A DNA stretch of 64,000 bases from Allantophomopsis cytisporea (taxonomy: Eukaryota > Ascomycota > Leotiomycetes > Phacidiales > Phacidiaceae). A model generated the notes under the pieces. The model was given only the letters and a program-made list of their open reading frames with translations, ran no database searches and was not told where the DNA came from. The stretch lies in contig CP103021.1 of the NCBI GenBank assembly GCA_024752435.1, positions 1,116,001 through 1,180,000 on the forward strand, read 5' to 3'. A program made the position numbers and the translations under genes. Below are positions 25,120-37,300 of this stretch, one piece after another (the stretch's first letter is position 1; each line of letters begins with the position of its first letter).

Positions 25120-27045
25120 ATGGAATCCAAAAAAGAAAAAAGAAAAAAGAAAAAAGAAGAAGAAAAAATCAGCCCTACGACACTTGCTCATACTCGACTC
25201 TACCATCTGCTCCTCTCACTGGAAGATATATTTACACCAACAAAGGCGGTAAGAGGTATCAATTGGCCATCAACTGCCCATCACCCCCTGTAGACTCGCC
25301 AAACCCTGTGCAAGGCAGAGAGGAGCTTATCCCCTTTGAACTTGTTGCAGCAGACAGCGAAGCAACGCTTCAATAACGACTCCACCACCACGATCTCTTG
25401 AAGTCGTCAAGCTGTCGCGTACACAGCATCCAGCGGCTGCAACGGCGTCGCATGCCTCGAATCCTATACAGGACAACAGTAGTGCGTCCGGCAGACCCGC
25501 TGCAACTACTTCTACAACTGCATCCATTGCACCTACGAGCCAGAGTGACAACAAGTCATTCAACTCCAACCGCTCCGACTACATCACCGACTCTCAGAAA
25601 ACAAACAAGGACGTTTTCTCGCTGAGAAAGGCTCTACATACCGCTTCTACGACTATCCAACCTCATCCCATTTTTCCTACCCGCCCACGACGTCCATCAC
25701 AGACGAGACTCTGGAACCCAACAAACTCCACTCCTCGACTTCTCACGCCGAATACAAACGAAATCAACCCTAGCACACTTGCAAAGCAAATCTCCCACGA
25801 TCTCCTCCCCGCAGTACCCCTCGAGCACCCCTCCATCGCAGGCGAGAGTGAAGGGAAGGACGCATATCCATTGCTTACGCTCCCCGAACAGCGGCAGTCC
25901 CGACACAGTGGCAGCTCTCAGACGCGAGCGAGCTTCCAGATCGACCAGCGACTCAGCAGTGGCAGCGAAAAGCGGGTGTCATATCCCCGGGCCTCAATTG
26001 ACCAGGCACGCCGCAGCAAAAACGCTATTCCCGAAGACACTAATACCGACGACAAGCGTGCATCAACCTACTCTTCTTCGACTGCGAAGATCGGCCGCAG
26101 TCTGACGAACAAAAGCAAAGGCAAAGGACGGATCCTAGACCCGAAAATGGACGCTGATATGGACCTCAAACAATCGCAGCGCGAGGCCGCTCTCAAGGAT
26201 TTGGAGGCCGGTATATCAACACCGGCGAAGGGCTTATATAACCCGGGTGGACGAGCTGGTGTGCCGAGTAACGCATCTGCGACATCTCTCAGTGCAGCTA
26301 GCGGAATTGGCGCAGCACTCAGCAGCAATGGCACGAGCATTCACGGGTACGAAGATGAGAATGGCGAGGCAGAAGGCGGTGAGTGGGGGCCTGAACACCC
26401 GTGCTTCCCGCATCTCAACGCACATGTGCCTATGAGTGATCCAAGATACACGACGACGCGTGTCATACGAATCAAGCGGGACTGGATGGTTGCAGGTGAC
26501 TTAGCGCCTACGTTCTCGAATCTTTATCCCGAAATCCTGGAGGATGCGGGCCTCCCTGAGGGCGATTTTAGGGCGCTTATCGAGCATCTTAATCATCAGC
26601 TTGTGTTGGCTTTCGATCCGTGGCAGTGGCGAAATATCGTTGATGGCGTGCTGGGATTGATTACGGGCTGGGTATGGGAGGATTTGGGATTCAGTGGTGT
26701 GAAGGGCCGGCTGAGGGATGTGGAGGGATGGATTGAGAGGTGGAACTCAGAGAGACACTCAGACGGTGTGAGGGTGCTGCCGTTGAGGAGGACGGGGTAT
26801 ATGAATGTGAGTTTTTTGCTATCCCTACATATTTTCGACTTGGTTTGAGGTGATTTGTGAACACCTCGATGGGAGTAGGCAGAGAATCATTTGAGATCTT
26901 CTACTAACTCACTCAGCTCGACATCCAAATTCCCGACCCTGGTCTTGGCGAGGCTGGCGATACGGTGCGCGGAAGCAGCAGGGGCAGCAAACCCGGCAGT
27001 GGGGGAGGTCTGAGTCATGGAGAGACCAGGCAATTCATGACTTGA
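25120..27045 (+). CDS. ERF4: Ras-palmitoyltransferase regulatory subunit ERF4 (Golgin A7/ERF4 family)
   Basis: Main exon about 25358-26806, last exon 26917-27045 (donor GTGAGT after TGYMN, acceptor CACTCAG), with stop at 27043. Proposed first exon 25120-25248 starts at an ATG in an A-rich tract and joins in phase via GTAAGA to a CAG acceptor at 25357; this gives 568 aa, but the true start is uncertain because the main exon has no early ATG. The N-terminal 300 residues are disordered. The ERF4 domain follows: EWGPEHPCFPHLN, then RVIRIKRDWMVAGDLAPTFS, YPEILEDAGLPEGDFRALIE, and WQWRNIVDGVLGLITGWVWE, ending in YMN-LDIQIPDPGLGEAGD. ERF4 stabilises the DHHC enzyme Erf2 at the ER for Ras palmitoylation. 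Family assignment is strong, the 5' end weak. Confidence 0.85.
25130..25167. repeat. A/G-rich low-complexity tract
   Basis: Purine-only stretch of repeated A4-6G units near the proposed ERF4 start. It could be leader sequence, in which case the first coding exon lies elsewhere. Confidence 0.7.
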
Positions 27046-28057
27046 TAATATTGTTTCTTTCGCCGTCCCCATTTAAGGTTTCGGCGTTCTGTTTTACTTA
27101 GCCTTTCTTAATGAGTACGGTTTATGGTCCTGCATAGCATGAGTGTTGTGCGGCGAGAAGAGGTGGACAAGAAGAGAAGGGGTGTGAACTGGGCCAAGGA
27201 TTGGAGTGCTGTGCTGGGAGTGTTTGGTGTAGAGAGGATTGCGTTTATACCCCGTGTTTTACTATTTGGTAATGAATCAATGAGGCGTGTTTGTGGATTT
27301 CGATTCATATGTCTTGGGAATTGGGGTGGTGATATGTTGTGCGTTTGATGGTGCTGCGGTATTCAGAATAGGTGGGTTTCACTGGCTGAGGTGGCTAAGA
27401 TACACATCCACCTCATGCTCGGTATCTTAAAAAACCTGGTGAGAAAAGTGAAGAAGATTTCCATTTCGTCGTCTTTTTTTCTATTCCGTGTCGAAGTCTA
27501 TAAAAGGTTCGGAAGGCGAAACAATCAAGGATATGTATCGAGACCATAAGAAATCAAAGATCGAGCCAAGATCTTGATATGGCTCTGACAGGGTCTTGAC
27601 GTAGACCCTGAAAAGCATAAATCAACTACGTAATCAAGATTTCACTTGGAATTCCAGTCCTTTAAACTGATACAATACAGTGGAGTCTATTTGATACATA
27701 AACCAAGTACCACGAGAAGCAGGTACAAGTATTTAATACGATAAAAACTAACAGCAACGAATGAAAACAGGATCTTCGTTCTTGCCAACGAACGTCGTGA
27801 ACCGAAAATCAAAGTACATGAGTCAAAGTTACCGCTTTAAGCAAGGCACAGGTACTGGACAGAGTACACCTGGCAGCAACCGATCAAAACGAAACTCCGT
27901 CTATCCCAAGAGCAACAAAGCAAGGCACAACTTGATATCAATGCCTCTTTGGCACTCATCCATCTATCCCAAATAACACCGAAATAAGACGTAGGCCGGA
28001 TATTAACCACTTATCTTAGGCACCCGGTGTTCGGTATTTCCCTCCTCGAACAACCTC
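27046..28057. other. convergent intergenic region
   Basis: Between the 3' ends of ERF4 (plus) and the winged-helix-like gene (minus). Short frames only; nothing else recognised. Confidence 0.6.
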
Positions 28058-29449
28058 TTAAGCCTGCTTACTAGACTCCCCATCCTTCCTCTTCTTGGCC
28101 GCCGTCTGCTTACTCAAATCTCCATTCTTTCTTTTTCCAGTCACTCTCTCGACAGGCAACAGAACCAGCTTGCTTGACTCATGAACTTTCTCCTCATCGT
28201 TTCTCTCCTCAGTCGACGCAGCCGACGCAGCAGGTGCAGTCTGCATAGAAGGAGCAACAGGGCCATGGGTCACAGTCCAAACATCACCGTTATCCGGGTA
28301 TCCAGTACGATACATATGCACCCCGACTCTCAAGCACCGGCTCATGACTTCATCCCAGGACATGTCGGCGAGCTCCCCCCTTTGATAGGCCCTCTCGAGC
28401 TCGGCATCTGCGATGCGGAAGGACCTCATGCGGTCTGTGATGGGTGCTGACGTCGCGGAATATGGTCTGGCTTTGTTGCGGATCTCCTTGAAGATCCTGG
28501 CTCCTTCGATGCGTTGGCTGTCGTTGTCGTCGTCGGCCCGGTTGGGTTGAGGGGTAGCGACGGGGTTGAGGATGTGCTCTGTGTTGGTTTTTGCGCTGCT
28601 GCGACTGCTATGACCTTTGCTGTAGCTATAGTTGTCGCTATTGCTCCATCCGGTGACAGCTTGAGGTTCTTCCTGGGTTTGTGACTGCGCATTGTGGGTT
28701 GAGACGGAACTCGACTGGATTTTGGTTGTAGGTTCTTCATTGAGTATCATTGAGAAGTAACTTGAAACCGGTTTACGATCAGTGGCGTTGGTTGCTTTGA
28801 GGTTGTCCTGGTTATCGATATTGCCTTTGGTTGGCTGAAAGATGTTGACTGGGGTGAAGCCTTTTCGTATGTTGTTTGTAGCACCAGAAACTGTCCGGAC
28901 CTCCTTTTGGACGGTATCAGCAGTTTCCCTTCTATCAGCGATAGAACCACGGCTGGGAAGAGCTTTGGGCTTAGCTGTTTCCTTGCCAATACTCCGCACC
29001 GTCTTTTTAGGGGCCTGGGCCTTCTTATATGGGTCATCCACCTCCTCGATCATTCTCTTTGTGGTAGTCGATGCTCTTCCTGGATATTCGACCATCTTCC
29101 CCGGCTTCTTCAACGCATACTCTTCGTACCCTTCCTTGATATAATATTTAGCCGTGCCATTGACAGTTTCTTTTGCGAAGCACTTGTCTTTGACCCCATC
29201 ATTGGAGGCAAAATCCCGAAGAGATAGTTCTCTCTTAACTGTGCCGATCCATGGGACCTCGTACTTCTTGAAACCCTCGGCCTTCTTCGCATCCATAATG
29301 GCTTGGAAGTGTGGGTACTTCGCTGCAATCTTGTCGACAATTTCCATGGCTGTGAGCTTTTGACCCCCAGCAAGAGGTTCAGATACCATAAGACGCCAGT
29401 TTGGCTTTGTCTTGGGAACTTGCTGCTGATCTTTGCTTAGGGCAACCAT
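28058..29449 (-). CDS. hypothetical nuclear-type protein with winged-helix-like N-terminus
   Basis: Single-exon frame of 463 aa from the ATG at 29449 (context CAACCATGG reading on the minus strand as ACCATGGTT); the frame stays open upstream but that part is leader-like. Residues about 15-115 form an ordered, conserved-looking block: NWRLMVSEPLAGG, MEIVDKIAAKYPHF, KKYEVPWIGTVKRELSLRD, then FAKE...KYYIKEGYEEYALKK. The order of helices and the Trp/Tyr positions resemble a forkhead/linker-histone winged helix, but this is inference. The rest is polar and disordered, with a second small ordered patch near residue 360-410 (MRSFRIADAELERAYQRGEL, MSWDEVMSRCLRVG) and two basic clusters at the C-terminus (GKRKNG, AAKKRKDG) that look like nuclear localisation signals. 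I do not recognise a named family. Confidence 0.75.
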   Translation of the reverse strand: MVALSKDQQQVPKTKPNWRLMVSEPLAGGQKLTAMEIVDKIAAKYPHFQAIMDAKKAEGFKKYEVPWIGTVKRELSLRDFASNDGVKDKCFAKETVNGTAKYYIKEGYEEYALKKPGKMVEYPGRASTTTKRMIEEVDDPYKKAQAPKKTVRSIGKETAKPKALPSRGSIADRRETADTVQKEVRTVSGATNNIRKGFTPVNIFQPTKGNIDNQDNLKATNATDRKPVSSYFSMILNEEPTTKIQSSSVSTHNAQSQTQEEPQAVTGWSNSDNYSYSKGHSSRSSAKTNTEHILNPVATPQPNRADDDNDSQRIEGARIFKEIRNKARPYSATSAPITDRMRSFRIADAELERAYQRGELADMSWDEVMSRCLRVGVHMYRTGYPDNGDVWTVTHGPVAPSMQTAPAASAASTEERNDEEKVHESSKLVLLPVERVTGKRKNGDLSKQTAAKKRKDGESSKQA

Positions 29450-31005
29450 GGTGAATAAAGGATATTGAATACTAATGTCCGAACTTGATGATCGAGTAAA
29501 GATGCAAGAGATATCTCGATGGGTATGAATAACAATGGTTGTTGAAAACCTAATGTGTGTTTGTGAGAATAATAAGATAAGATACTGGTCTTTCCAACGT
29601 TGCAATGAAGGAAGGAGCGTGAGGGTGGACTCGAGAGATTTATATATTTTAGACCTCTGCCTATGTATATGTTAACGATTCCTCACTAGGAACATTGAGT
29701 TGTTCAAGTTCTGAATGTGCTTGGTACACATAAATAATAAACGGAATAGAACACTGCTCAAGTGCATTATCAGTACCTTCATGTTTTCGTTTATATTGCT
29801 TGTGGTACTAAGTATATATTTTAGAGGACAATAACCACAAATGCATCGAAGTGTATCAATAGTAACAAGCAAGATCACCATCTAACTTGTCTTAAACACC
29901 TTCATGTCTTTGTCTATGCTACTTATAGCTTCTTGACAGATGCAACTCACGGTCAACCAGTCAGCAAAAGAGTTGAGTTTCCCCAAAAGAGCAATTCACA
30001 CTTTCAGAATGTTCAAGTAGGACTCGTTACCTTAATGAATTTTCCATTTATAACTCAGATGATAATGTCCAGATACACTGCGCTTCAAGAATATACGTAA
30101 TTACAGATTCGTATTGAGGTTCTATCTAAGATTGTGGTGAATGAGGTATTGTGTGAATAGTGATACTTATGACCTCACATTTATTGAATGATGGTGGCTG
30201 CTTGAAGGGGCGTTTAGTTCAAAGCACCCCTAAGACAACACCGTGATACTTGATGTTCTTTCCACTGGCTTCTGTCTCATTAAAAGTCTGAGCCTTTGAG
30301 TGAAAGAAAAAGCTCGAAGACCACGATCCGGTTTAGTAGGAGCATTCGTGGCTCATTGCAGTTGCCTCATACACTCCTCTCATAAGGCAAGTCCTCTTGC
30401 CGAAATGGAAAATAAGAAAAGGCTGAGAAGATATGCACCCCGAATAAATGTCCATTTCATCAATAGTCTCCAAACGTACCAATAGAACGCAAGTATTTGT
30501 GAGGGGCGGGTGATTGGGGTAGGCACAACGCATGGCGAAGGTGAGGAATAGATGGGCAATAAGAAATGACCGGCATACAGTGATTAGAGGTACTGAAATC
30601 GTAAAGACCAGGATACTTACGGAGCTCAGGTAAGCTCAACATGTCTGGTTTGATGTGATTGGGGATCTGAACCATTGGGCGAGGAAAAGTTCAAAAGCAA
30701 CAAGGTGAAGATTGGTTATGAAGGCATTGTTGTGCGTAATTGGGACTACATAAGATGAAAAGCCAACGAAGAACAGTTTTGTCGAGGGTGTATAATGAAA
30801 GATATTAGCGATTAAGAACTGGCTCAATATTCATAGGCTCATAGGCTCATAGACTCAAAGACTCAAAGCATACATTAGTGTTGTAGATCTTCACAATTGA
30901 CCAGATATGTAAATGCTGTCCACAATATGGCTCTATAGTCTGTTCTGATTTCTTGCAAATGACCAAACAATACCCAAGTTGCGTATGGACCCCAATATCA
31001 ACATC
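29450..31005. other. intergenic, AT-rich
   Basis: Upstream region of the winged-helix-like gene and 3' flank of glutathione synthetase. No gene supported; a short tandem repeat lies near 30.85 kb. Confidence 0.55.
30831..30868. repeat. short tandem repeat (CATAGGCT / CAAAGACT)
   Basis: Degenerate head-to-tail decamer-like units of the form GGCTCATA then GACTCAAA, intergenic. Confidence 0.7.
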
Positions 31006-32739
31006 TCAAACTAATCTGACACTATCCATTGCACCAAAACCAGCAGCAACTCCTCCCTCCTCACTCTGATCTCCCTTTGTTCTCAATAGATACCCTGCTT
31101 CCTCATTATGCAATACTTCCCTGGTTTCTTGATTCCATAGACAGGTACCGTATACTCCCAATTCGCAGATCACACCTCCCTTCTCCACATTCCCATTTCT
31201 CAAAATTGAGTTATGAACAGGTGGAGGAGTGATGATTTCCATCAAAATGTAGGATTTCCAGTGAGATTCTGGAAGAGATTTGAGAAATGGTGGAATAGCA
31301 GAACGATAAATGTTGTTACCACCCCCTTCTCTTTGCGGCTTGAGCACGTAGCCCTTGCATTTCTCAGGGTCAGTTGCCAAGGCGCGTGCTTCAAGACCTG
31401 ATGGCGAATCATCAAGTGGGTAGATGTTGGTGAATGTCTTCTCTAACTCAGATATCTCGGATTCACCACTCTTGACGAAGCGAGTTAATATTGATGGTGT
31501 TGATGATGGTGTTGGTGTTGCGAGCACTTGTTGTACTTTCTTGGCTCCTGCTAATTGGGTGAGAATTGAGGGGCACTTGATAGCGTATGAGCGTTCGATT
31601 TGAAGACGTGCTTCCCATGCGGACGAACCCTCATAATCTCCCGGGCCATAGCCTGCACGGAAGTACACAACTGCGACTTCGTACTTGGTTGCGGGTTGTT
31701 GTGGTGGAGTGTAGAAGAGACGTCTTTGAGAGGATTGCTCGATGCTGGTGTGCTTGAGGATCTCAGAGAATGGGAGTCGGAACACAGGGACTGAAGACGC
31801 TTGTAACTCGTACTCAAGGTGACGTTGATCAAAGATGTTGCGCTCCGGAGTTTGCACGAGGAACAAAACGCAGGACTTTTGAGAAGACTTTGGGTAAGTT
31901 TCATAGGCTACTCGTAAACCTGCTGCAAGAGATTCCGTACTTGAGTTTTCAGGTAGCTCAGATCCTGGAATTGATGAGGGATAACCAACAGCAGACAAAT
32001 ACCTGACAAGTGTTAGCTGTAACGTCTCACGTACAACAATAATATTCATACTTGTGCAACCTCGAGGTTTGAGCAGAAAGTCCCCCAAATGAAGAAGCGA
32101 TAGTATTGAACTCAACCTGCTTGATGTATGGGCTGGAATCCCTCACTGTTGTGTCCTGATGGACCATGTAGTCTGATCTGAAGAGGCCAAGAGAGAGTGG
32201 CTAAGGACAATCAGTATAAGCATCACAACTTCAAGCAGGTCAACGAACCTGCACATAGCCCTCCTCCTTCACTTTAAGATGTGCTTGCCATAGCTTAGCA
32301 ATAAAGTCATCTACTTCCAGAATTCTAAGTAATATATATCAGTACTATGCGACAAAAACAGGCATACTGCTATAGCAAGCCGTGAAATAAGGAAGCAAAT
32401 ACACGGCCTACAGCTAGTACTAATTACATACTCTTCAACAATTTCTTTCAAGAAAGATTCATCCTGAGCAATGGATGCATAAAGCCCACTGTATGCTTTT
32501 TGTATTGCCTTGGCTTGATCATAGCACACTCGAGGAAATGGACTCGGAAATAACGTGACTGGTGCAGTTGTCGCAAGTACATTCTTGGGATCTGTATCTG
32601 CAGATACAAAAGATGGAGGAGGCCGAACAGCAAGACCATGAGCAATGGACCAATCCTTGACGGTGGTGACCAAATGCTCACTCTCCTCAAGTGAAAGCTC
32701 GGGAGGATATGAGACTTCAGAACTCAATAGTGGGGTCAT
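31006..32739 (-). CDS. GSH2: glutathione synthetase
   Basis: Four exons, 32739-32432, 32324-32249, 32200-32052 and 32002-31006, give 509 aa. Donors are GTATGT, GTTCGT and GTATGA; acceptors TTAG and GTCAG; phases 2, 0 and 2 match. The enzyme is the eukaryotic ATP-grasp-type glutathione synthetase, adding glycine to gamma-glutamylcysteine in the cytosol. Recognisable parts: FRSDYMVHQ and IKQVEFNTIASSFGGLS (substrate and ATP-binding segments), YFRAGYGPGDY, WEARLQIERSYAIKCPSI, the glycine-rich loop KPQREGGGNNIY, and the C-terminal INT-like end with EEGGVAAGFGAMDSVRLV. The length fits the family (about 480-510 aa). A CACGTG E-box lies at about 32.87 kb upstream. All key motifs are present and I see no damage. 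Confidence 0.95.
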
Positions 32740-34328
32740 AATGGATGAACGAAACCAGCTCTATAGTATTAGAAAGAGCTCAATGTCGTATGCGTGTGAA
32801 ACCTGGGATATGATCTTTCGAGATTCTGCAGGGGAGAAGAACCTTGAAAGTAATTGGATTCTAAGGGCACGTGAGGATGCTAGGAATAAAATATCGCGTT
32901 CCCATCGGTAGCTCCCTTCATTTCAAATCACGACAACCCCCAGAGCTCCAACACTATCACTAGCACTTAAGCTAAGATAAGCTTCGGATCAACCTAATTC
33001 CGAATCCCCTCTAAAAATCACTTTATCGCATCGCGTCACTCAGCAGCGAGCGCGCGTGTGGTCATTGACTTTACCAACGCATAATTTGACCATAGATTTG
33101 TAAATACATTGTCTCTACGTTTTAAGGAGCCTCCGATAATTCAGGTCATTGTTTGATTTCTGTTCAACACAATCGTCACATATGCATGGCTTCATTTCCA
33201 CCAATTTGACCACTAATACTCACCAGAACCGCGCGTTTCCGCACGCCTCTGTTGGTCTCGTCTGTGAGTTTCTGTTGGTATCTGTTGGTGCAAGGCAAGT
33301 TGCTCAGCTCCACCACGAAATCGAGTCTCCACGTACCACAACTGGCATCCGTTCGCGTCATCTCTTTCTACCAAACGCAATACAACTCAATGTTCGATCT
33401 CTATGGGTTTTCTATCCAGATTCCTTCATCGATTACATAGTTTGACGAACACCAGAACATTGTGGGATTCATACTACAGTATGTAAACCATTCCAGCTGG
33501 ATTCTTTGAGGGCCTGCGCTAATTAAATACTTAACAGGTCTTTGAGTATCTCGAAAGTGACGCCTGCTCACATCTGTGAACGCTCATTCTATATTCACTA
33601 CACTTGTGCAATACTTTCACCTGCATATGTAGTAACCCTCACACCTCTCGACATAAATCTTTGCCCGACCATCGACAACAACAGAAACCATTCGGTATAT
33701 AGCGAGTTACGACTTTGGCAGAATTTGACGGCACTCGGGAAATCCAGCCTGGACTTTGACTTGAATCGATACCCTTCCAACTCACAATTTCCAAGGATCT
33801 CACCAGAGACTATATATATACAATCAGAGTTGGGCAGCAACGCCCGAAAGTGTTGCTGCAGCCATCACGCAGACGTATTCCAAGCAAGACTTGCTAGAAA
33901 CCTATTCATACAAAACTAGAAGTAAGTCGAATATCTTGCTTCTTTGCACTGCTTGCGCAAATGCTATATCTTGATGCGCTTTGATGAAACTTGTTATAAC
34001 AACATGCCTTCGCTCCTTACGAAATCGCGTTATAATTTGAGTGTATACCCATCTATCCCCGAGTTGTGATGTGCTATATAACTTGACGGCCGTTCTCTCT
34101 TCTTGCTCGATTCGCTGATTTAGGACTCAACTAATGCTCTAATTTCAAGATTCAAGTCGACCTGTGATTTAGTACTCAGCTGCTCGTTGCCGACTCTGGG
34201 CAAAGGCTGTATCTTCAGGAGCCTGTCATTGTCACGAATAGACTGCAGCACGTCTAACGCCACAAACAGGTTTCTTGTGTCAAGTCGAATACCAACTTCA
34301 TGTTTTCCTGAAACTTCGACATCTCATC
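32740..34328. other. divergent intergenic region
   Basis: Shared upstream region of glutathione synthetase (minus) and the SNF2 gene (plus). Short frames only (125 codons at most); contains a CACGTG near 32.87 kb. No gene supported. Confidence 0.55.
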
Positions 34329-37300
34329 ATGGATGACATAGATGATGACCCCTGGGATTGGAGCGTCGATCGCGTCGTTCGTGAGCTTTGTACCAATAAT
34401 CGAGTATGGAAACTCAAGAGCTCGCATCGTCTTCCCGAGCCTACAAAGCTTGAGGCTGCCCTAAGAGAAAATGAGATCGACGGAGAAATGCTGCTCACAG
34501 AAATCGATCGTGATAGGATAAGATATCACCTTGGCATAAAGATGATAAAGGAAGAAAGCGTCATGTTGTCCATTATCTCACAATTAAGAACACGCAGCAA
34601 GCAATATCATTTGTACCACGAGACTCTCGACAAACCTCCAGGAGCTAGTCCTTCTCCGGCTTCTAATGATACAGATCAGGCTCTAGCACTAATACGCGAA
34701 GTCAAAGACAATCTGTCTGCAGGATCTTCAAAATCTGTTATGTCTGGCACATCTGAACATGCAACTGCTTTACCTGTAGGCAAGCCACCAGATGCCGATG
34801 CCATAGGAAGCAAGCGACGTAAGCTCAACATTTCAGAGTATGAAGATACTGTAAATTTCTCTTTCGAGGAAGAAGACTTGCAGCATAACGTTTGCTCTGG
34901 CCTTGCAAGACAGACGGACGAGGTACAGCCAACCTCAAATGGAAAGAAACGCAAGCGATTAGCACCGACCCTCATCACATCTGTCACTGATGAGAATAGG
35001 GATAGAACTATTCCTTCAGCAGCAGATAATGTTAAGCTCAATGATCCGCATAACATTGAACCAGGTCAAACTTTCCGAGACGAAGAGGGTCGCAAGCGTG
35101 TAATTCCTATCCGTCGGGAAGAGCCAGATGATGAAGAGCCTTTCAATTATGCAAACGCGCTCTCCGTAAGGACCCCTTCATCAAAGGCGATCGATAGTGC
35201 TGGCGAAGAAGCCCTGGAAGCTGCCAAAGATATTGTAGCACGTAAGGCTCAAGCATCTCACACACTTCAATCGGCCTCTCTTTCCGAGGGCTACCTTGGT
35301 AGGAAGGGGAATCCTGTTGATAAAATCTTCTACGGTACAAGTCAAGTAGGTAGTGAGCTCACTACGATCAGCCCATCACCATTTCTTCATATGTCGCACA
35401 TTAGTAACGGCCGACGCCTGTATGTTCACAACATAATGAAGAAATTTCTGGCCCATTCCAGAGAATCGTTGTTCGTGCGCGGAGATAAGTTGTTATCTGC
35501 CATTCAGCCTTACGAGACGCTGCTCATCAAGAAGCATCATCAAGCTTCTTTCACTCTTTATCACTCATCCGTTGATGGTGATGTTCATGCTACTAGGGAA
35601 GAACTTTCGAAATGGCCTGAAGTGACTGGTGGGAAGCATTCTTCGTCTTCTACAAAGCCTAGTGATACAAATCAGCTTAGTGCAGATTTCATGATGCCAG
35701 AAAACGTGCGTGAAGACTCAACTAATGATTGGGACTTCCTCGAGAAGTATCGTCATATGGAGGGTGGAGATGAGGTGCTCCCAGTCTATGGCGAATCTGG
35801 CTCGGAAGGTGAATATGACGTCGATACATGGAGAGAAATGGAAGATGAGAATGGAACTCTCGACCGACCTAACCTCATGTCCCGAAGAATACCGCTGACT
35901 CCGGCCGAGGTTGATCAAACTATTGATGAAGGTATTGCAGAGCTTGTTATGAAATGGAATCAGACGAAGCTCCCAAAGCATCAACGGAGTGCCTGGAAGA
36001 CTTGGAAAAAATCTCGCCGTGATAATAATAAACGCACGCGTATTATTGAGCTACAAAAGGGGTTGGACAGAATCAAGAATCAACGTCTAGTCAGTCTTCG
36101 AAAAGAGATTGCAAACGAGATATGGACCAGTGCCCAACAATTGCGGAGACAGACCAAAACTATGGAGCAAAGTGTATTTGATCGCGAGTCCTTCAGATGG
36201 GAGATTGATATGTTGGAGCAGAAAAAGTGTCCTGCAAAACCATCGGATGAGGAGCTTGCGCAGAAGAAAGTCAAGAAGCCAACTCAGACAGAAGTGCTAG
36301 AAGACATTGATGGCGAGTCCTTAGACTCTAGCGAAGGATCATCTGCCTCCACTGATGAGTTCAATGATTTCATCGTTAGCGACGACATTGATGGAATAAG
36401 TGCGGATGCTCTCGGTACAGATGACCCGGTTGACCACATGGGTGGTATGGATGTAGACGACCAGGAAGAGAACTCCGATGATTCGTTGATTTCCCCAAGT
36501 AAACTGACATTTGAAGCAAGAAATAAGCGTAAGTCAAGCACTCGTCGACCTTAGTTACAATGTTAATCATTTACAGGTAAAATCTCTGCTGCAGCATTAC
36601 CAGCATCAGAGTCTGACGTGGTGCCTGCCCATTTGAAAACATCAGAGCCGGCATCTGACGACGTTGATATGATTGGTAACGATCACGTCAATAATAACTT
36701 ACCTCTCAGGCTCACCGTTTCAACGCCTGAGCCAGGAAGTGTTGTTGCAAAAACGGAACCCATGAGCTCAGCTATTCCAGTGAAGCCAGAATTACTGTCA
36801 TCCATTTCACGCATTGCACCTGGTTCTTGGGTAGTAGATCTCACGAGTGATACTACAAGTGCAGAGAATTCACCAGTGAAGAGTTCGGTCGTTGATTTAA
36901 TCACCCCGAAGACGGCAAGAAGTAGGGAGATTTCTGTTGATTCGCTAGATTCGCCATCTTACAGGCCCTCGAGGCGGTTCAAGGTTCCGAGACTGGAAGA
37001 GAGTTCTGACGAGAACTATGAGATTTCTGACACCGATGAAGATACATTAGAGGCTTCTCACCCGGAGAAGCCAATTCCTCCGTTGAAGGATATGGCTGCC
37101 ATTGCAAGACTTCCCTTCACGTTCTGGCGCGCGAAGAGTGATAGAGTCCGCTTAGTGATTTCTGTCGTGCAAAGACTTGAAGAAGCACGCAGAACACGTA
37201 TTCTGGATCTGGTCAAGGCACTTTCTGCGATCGATCTGTGGCAACAAATGAGCAACGTCATGACTGCCATAGCCAATACTAAGTTGAGTGCCCGGGGTAT

